Shown one piece after another: positions 8,513 through 12,027 of a stretch of DNA of 12,027 bases. The notes under the pieces are model-generated. The model did no database searches, had not been told where the DNA came from, and was given only the letters and a program-made list of their open reading frames with translations. Positions within the stretch are counted from its first letter, which is position 1. Every line of letters begins with the position of its first letter. Both the position numbers and the translations under genes were made by a program. Source of the DNA: an uncultured Sphingomonadales bacterium (lineage in GTDB: Bacteria; Pseudomonadota; Alphaproteobacteria; Sphingomonadales; Sphingomonadaceae); assembly GCA_903828025.1 (NCBI GenBank), contig CAIKKO010000357.1, positions 1-12,027 of the forward strand, written 5' to 3'.

Positions 8513-11500
8513 TGGGCAATCGACCGACCATGCACTCTGACGCCCGCTCCAACCGCAAATCGGCCTTGTTCTGGCTGGTGCTCCTGCTTGCCGGGCTGGG
8601 CCTGCCCACTGCGCTCTGGGCCTCGGGCGAGGAGATCGCGCAGAAAGTCACTCAGCTGCGTGCGCCCCCCGCACCGCGCGGCCAGCCGGGCGACACAGCG
8701 GCCGAGCAATGGGCCTTTGTCGACAAGGCCAACGCCGGTTGCGTCAGTTGCCACACCAAGAGCGACCATCGCACGATGCATGCCAGCCCGGCGGTCGTGC
8801 TCGCGTGCACCGATTGCCACGGCGGCAACAGCAAGATCGTGGCCGATCGCAGCTGGAACCGCGGTTCGATGGACTATGTCGGGGCGATGAAGGATGCGCA
8901 TGTCCTGCCCCGGTTCCCGGCCAGCTGGAACTGGCCCAGTTCAGCGAACCCCCAGCGCTCCTATGCACTGCTGGCCAAGGAAAGCCCCGAATACATCCGC
9001 TTCGTCAACCCGTCCGACTACCGCGTCGCGCGCGATTCGTGCGGGGCCTGCCATATGTCGATCATCGAGGCCTCCGAGCGCTCGCTGATGAGCACGGGCG
9101 CGATGCTGTGGGGCGGGGCGGCCTACAACAACGGTATCGTGCCGTTCAAAAACTACATGTTCGGCGAAAGCTTCACGCGCGGCGGCGAGCCTGCGCTGCT
9201 CAAGTCTGCCTCGAAGGAAATCGGGGCTGACGGCAAGCCGATGTGGGGCACCGTGACCCCGGCGGAGAGAGCGCGCGGCGCGCTGCCGATCCTTTATCCG
9301 CTGCCCAAGTGGCACACGATCCCGCCGGGCGATGTGTTCCGCGTGTTCGAGGATGGTGGGCGCACGATCAATCCGCAGTTCCCCGAAATCGGTCTGCCCA
9401 ATTCGACCGGGTCGATCCAGCGGCTGGAAGAGCCCGGTCGCCCCGATCTCAAGCAATCGAACCGAGGCCCGGCCACTGGGCTCCGGGTGGCGATCCCGGT
9501 GCTCAATATCCACAAGACCCGGCTCAACGATCCGTTCCTGTTCCAGATGGGCACCAACGATCAGCCGGGCGACTATCGCTCGTCGGGCTGCGCTGCGTGC
9601 CACGTAATCTATGCCAACGACCGCGAACCGCGCCACAGTTCAAACTACGCGAAGTGCGGGCGCGACGGGCAGACGATCACCGCCGACCCCACGATCAACA
9701 GCTTGCGCGAAGGCGAACACCGCAGCGGTGCCTACGGCAGCTATGACGCGGCCAGGAACGAACATCACGACCGCGTGCGCGGCACCGTGATGGGCGGGCA
9801 CGGCAAGTATATGGGCGGCGATGCGACCGACCCCGAGGAATCGAACGACCGCGCTGGGGATTGCGCGCGCGCCATCGCGTCCGCTGAACAGCTGGTTTAT
9901 GCTCCCGCTGAGGGCCCCGCGCCGCATGGCACGATGGATAGCCACAAGATGAGCCAGGCCGAGGCACACGCTGCCGCCGGGCTCGACGCGAGCGGGCATG
10001 CGGCTGGCCCCGTGCCGATGGACGAGCGCGAGCGCGGCCACCCGCTGGTCCATGCTTTCACCCGCGCGATTCCCACCGCCCAGTGCATGAACTGCCACAT
10101 GCACCAGCCGAACATCTTCCTGAATTCGTTCCTCGGCTACACGATGTGGGACTATGAGTCCGATGCCCCGCGCATGTGGCCCGGCCCTGAGAACACCGCG
10201 CCCAAACCGCCCGCCGTTTCGGACGCGGATTGGGCGCGCGCGTTCAAGCACCAGTTCCATCCGAACATGGCCGAGCAGCGCGAAGTGCTCGATCGCAACC
10301 CCGAGGGCGCGAGCACGCGCGGGCTGTGGCGCGATGTCGAATTCCTGCGCAACGTTTATGACCTGAACAAGGATAACAAGGACACCCAGTTTGCCGACTA
10401 CCACGGCCACGGCTGGAATTTCCGCGCGATCCTGAAGCGCGACCGGCGCGGCAATCTGCTCGACGCCGATGGCGACATGTCGACCTACGGCACGGACAAG
10501 GCGCACATCATTTCGCCCGATGATCCGGAGAAGTGGCGCAAGGCCGGCGAGGGCAAGTTCGTCGAGCCGGGGCCGGACAATCCCGGCAAGTCGGTCCACA
10601 TGATGGATATCCACGCGCAGCTCGGCATGCAGTGCGCCGATTGCCACTTTGCGCAGGATGCGCATGGCAACGGGCTCATCTACGGCGAGGTCGCCAATGC
10701 GGTCGAGATCGGGTGCAAGGATTGCCACGGCACGGCGGATGCGCTGCCGACCTTGATGACCTCGAACCTCGCCGCGCCAGAGAAGGGCAACAACCTCGCG
10801 CTGCTGCGCAATGCCGATGGCCAGCGCCGGTTCGAATGGTCCGTGGAAAACGGGCGGCGCGTGCTCACGCAGCGCTCGATCATTGACCCCAAGCTGGCGT
10901 GGCGCGTCAGCCTGGTGAAGGAATCGGTCGATCCGCAGTATCAGGGCGTGACCGAACCGGGCGGCAAGCCGGTGTTCAATCCCAAGGCGGCGCGTGCCAA
11001 GCTCATGGGGCGGACGGGCGCGGACGACGGGCTCTACCGCTTCGGGCTTGGCGTACCGAAGGCCGAGCGCGCGCACGGCGACGACGACATGGCCTGCTTC
11101 ACCTGCCACCTTTCATGGACGACCTCGTGCGCCGGGTGCCACTTGCCGATCGAGGCCAACTGGAAATCCGCCACGCACAAGTACGAGGAAGACTACACCC
11201 GCAACTACGCGACCTATAACCCGCAAGTCGCGCGCGACGACATGTTCCAGCTGGGCAAGCACATGCTCACCAAATCATCGGGCTCTGATCCGGTGCGGTT
11301 CGATGCGACAGGCAGTCCGATATCCGGCAAAGCGATCACCGCGCCGATCCGCTCGACATCTGCGCTGATCCTCTCCTCGACCAACATCAACCGCGAGCGG
11401 ATCTATGTGCAGCAGCCGCCGATCTCCTCGCCCGGCTATTCGTCGCAGGCCTTCGCGCCGCACTTCCCGCACACCGTGCGCCTCGCTGAAACCAAGCAGT

Positions 11501-12027
11501 GCACCGATTGTCACCTGAGCCAGGCGGACGACAACAACGCGATCATGGCGCAATTGCTGCTGCTCGGCACCAATTACGTCAACTTCGTCGGCATGAACGC
11601 GTGGTTCGGGCTGGATGGCGGGTTCGAGGCCGTGCGCGTGACCGAGTGGGACGAGCCGCAGGCGGTGATCGGCAGCTACCTCCACCGCTATGCCTATCCC
11701 GATTTCTACAAGCAGCATGTCGAGAAGAACGGCCGTGAGCTCAAGAACTGGACGCGCGGGGGCATCGCGGACAGCAAGCTTTCGGGCGAGACCACGGGCC
11801 GCGAGGAATTCACCAACGTGACCAAGGGCACCGCCGATCCGGTGCGCTGCCTGCAGATGCGCGGCGAATACATGTTCGTGGCCGAAGGCAAGGGCGGCTT
11901 CCGCGCTTATGATATCGCCGCGATTGGCGACAAGGGCTTCTCCGAACGGATCGTCAATGCGCCGTTCTCGGCGATGGGCCACGACACGCATGTCGGTTCG
12001 AAGGACGCGACCTGCATGGCGCTGCCC
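8512..12027 (+). CDS. Giant exported decaheme cytochrome c with C-terminal LVIVD-like propeller start (3'-truncated)
   Basis: I translated this frame by hand: it is open for 1172 codons to the right edge without a stop. A signal anchor or peptide has R15-K16, hydrophobic 18-37 and possible cleavage after ALWA. Ten CXXCH haem sites lie at 77, 99, 177, 360, 525, 708, 735, 862, 873 and 997. Sites 77/99, 708/735 and 862/873 form close pairs, while long stretches (182-359, 365-524, 530-707) carry no motif. After the last haem, residues 1112-1150 (RCLQMRGEYMFVAEG, then GGFRAYDI) resemble one blade of the LVIVD repeat propeller family, so the unseen C-terminus is probably a propeller. The start ATG at 8512 overlaps the upstream stop (TGATG); ATG at 8530 (M7) is an alternative, and neither has a strong Shine-Dalgarno, fitting translational coupling. 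Likely site is the periplasm or outer surface, trading electrons with the barrel and the pentaheme protein. The multihaem call is certain; the partner and substrate are inferred. Confidence 0.93.
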   Translation, partial: MGNRPTMHSDARSNRKSALFWLVLLLAGLGLPTALWASGEEIAQKVTQLRAPPAPRGQPGDTAAEQWAFVDKANAGCVSCHTKSDHRTMHASPAVVLACTDCHGGNSKIVADRSWNRGSMDYVGAMKDAHVLPRFPASWNWPSSANPQRSYALLAKESPEYIRFVNPSDYRVARDSCGACHMSIIEASERSLMSTGAMLWGGAAYNNGIVPFKNYMFGESFTRGGEPALLKSASKEIGADGKPMWGTVTPAERARGALPILYPLPKWHTIPPGDVFRVFEDGGRTINPQFPEIGLPNSTGSIQRLEEPGRPDLKQSNRGPATGLRVAIPVLNIHKTRLNDPFLFQMGTNDQPGDYRSSGCAACHVIYANDREPRHSSNYAKCGRDGQTITADPTINSLREGEHRSGAYGSYDAARNEHHDRVRGTVMGGHGKYMGGDATDPEESNDRAGDCARAIASAEQLVYAPAEGPAPHGTMDSHKMSQAEAHAAAGLDASGHAAGPVPMDERERGHPLVHAFTRAIPTAQCMNCHMHQPNIFLNSFLGYTMWDYESDAPRMWPGPENTAPKPPAVSDADWARAFKHQFHPNMAEQREVLDRNPEGASTRGLWRDVEFLRNVYDLNKDNKDTQFADYHGHGWNFRAILKRDRRGNLLDADGDMSTYGTDKAHIISPDDPEKWRKAGEGKFVEPGPDNPGKSVHMMDIHAQLGMQCADCHFAQDAHGNGLIYGEVANAVEIGCKDCHGTADALPTLMTSNLAAPEKGNNLALLRNADGQRRFEWSVENGRRVLTQRSIIDPKLAWRVSLVKESVDPQYQGVTEPGGKPVFNPKAARAKLMGRTGADDGLYRFGLGVPKAERAHGDDDMACFTCHLSWTTSCAGCHLPIEANWKSATHKYEEDYTRNYATYNPQVARDDMFQLGKHMLTKSSGSDPVRFDATGSPISGKAITAPIRSTSALILSSTNINRERIYVQQPPISSPGYSSQAFAPHFPHTVRLAETKQCTDCHLSQADDNNAIMAQLLLLGTNYVNFVGMNAWFGLDGGFEAVRVTEWDEPQAVIGSYLHRYAYPDFYKQHVEKNGRELKNWTRGGIADSKLSGETTGREEFTNVTKGTADPVRCLQMRGEYMFVAEGKGGFRAYDIAAIGDKGFSERIVNAPFSAMGHDTHVGSKDATCMALP

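Noticed and set aside
9640..11109. A 489-codon - strand frame opposite the giant cytochrome.
   Set aside because: The + frame carries haem motifs at regular intervals through this stretch and is open throughout; the antisense product shows no family signature.
3181..12027. The operon as a standard MtrCAB or nitrite/hydroxylamine respiration cluster.
   Set aside because: The barrel lacks an MtrB-like N-terminal CXXC, the large cytochrome's haem spacing does not match compact MtrA or MtrC decahemes, and no catalytic CXXCK site (NrfA type) was found among the haem motifs.

Overview
The window comes from a GC-rich chromosome with strong G/C bias at third codon positions and long antisense shadow frames. 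Codon use, leader-peptide style and gene content suggest an aerobic alphaproteobacterium, possibly of the Sphingomonadales (Erythrobacter-like). That placement is my impression of the proteins, not a computed result. No RNA genes, insertion sequences, CRISPR arrays, integrases or attachment sites were seen. All genes lie on the + strand.

Region A (1-2939) is soluble carbon metabolism. It holds the 3' end of a thiamine-diphosphate enzyme of the acetolactate synthase large-subunit family, then after 145 bases a complete NAD(P)-dependent aldehyde dehydrogenase. No small regulatory subunit gene lies between or after them, so this looks like a catabolic or dedicated ThDP enzyme and not the isoleucine-valine pathway enzyme.

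Region B (2940-3180) is a 241-base intergenic stretch. It holds a set of GTCCC repeats, a small G/C hairpin, a good extended -10 promoter (TGCTATAAT) and a leader of about 68 bases ending in a GAGGGG ribosome binding site.

Region C (3181 to the right edge, running off it) is the remarkable part: four consecutive genes joined by stop/start overlaps (TGATG, GTGA, TGATG), each encoding a protein with an export signal. In order they are a pentaheme c-type cytochrome (c554-like), a secreted protein with two GlcG/HbpS-type haem-binding modules, an outer-membrane beta-barrel protein ending in a BAM-type C-terminal Phe, and a very large cytochrome of at least 1172 residues. The last has ten CXXCH motifs and, after them, what looks like the start of an LVIVD-type beta-propeller; its 3' end is outside the window.

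Together, region C looks like one exported redox machine: a periplasmic multihaem carrier, a haem-binding partner, an outer-membrane pore and a giant multihaem protein with a possible substrate-binding propeller. The general plan resembles porin-cytochrome conduits that move electrons across the outer membrane (MtrCAB is the best known), but the components are not recognisable MtrA, MtrB or MtrC proteins, and the GlcG-type protein and propeller fusion are not part of that system. The direction of electron flow and the substrate cannot be read from the sequence.
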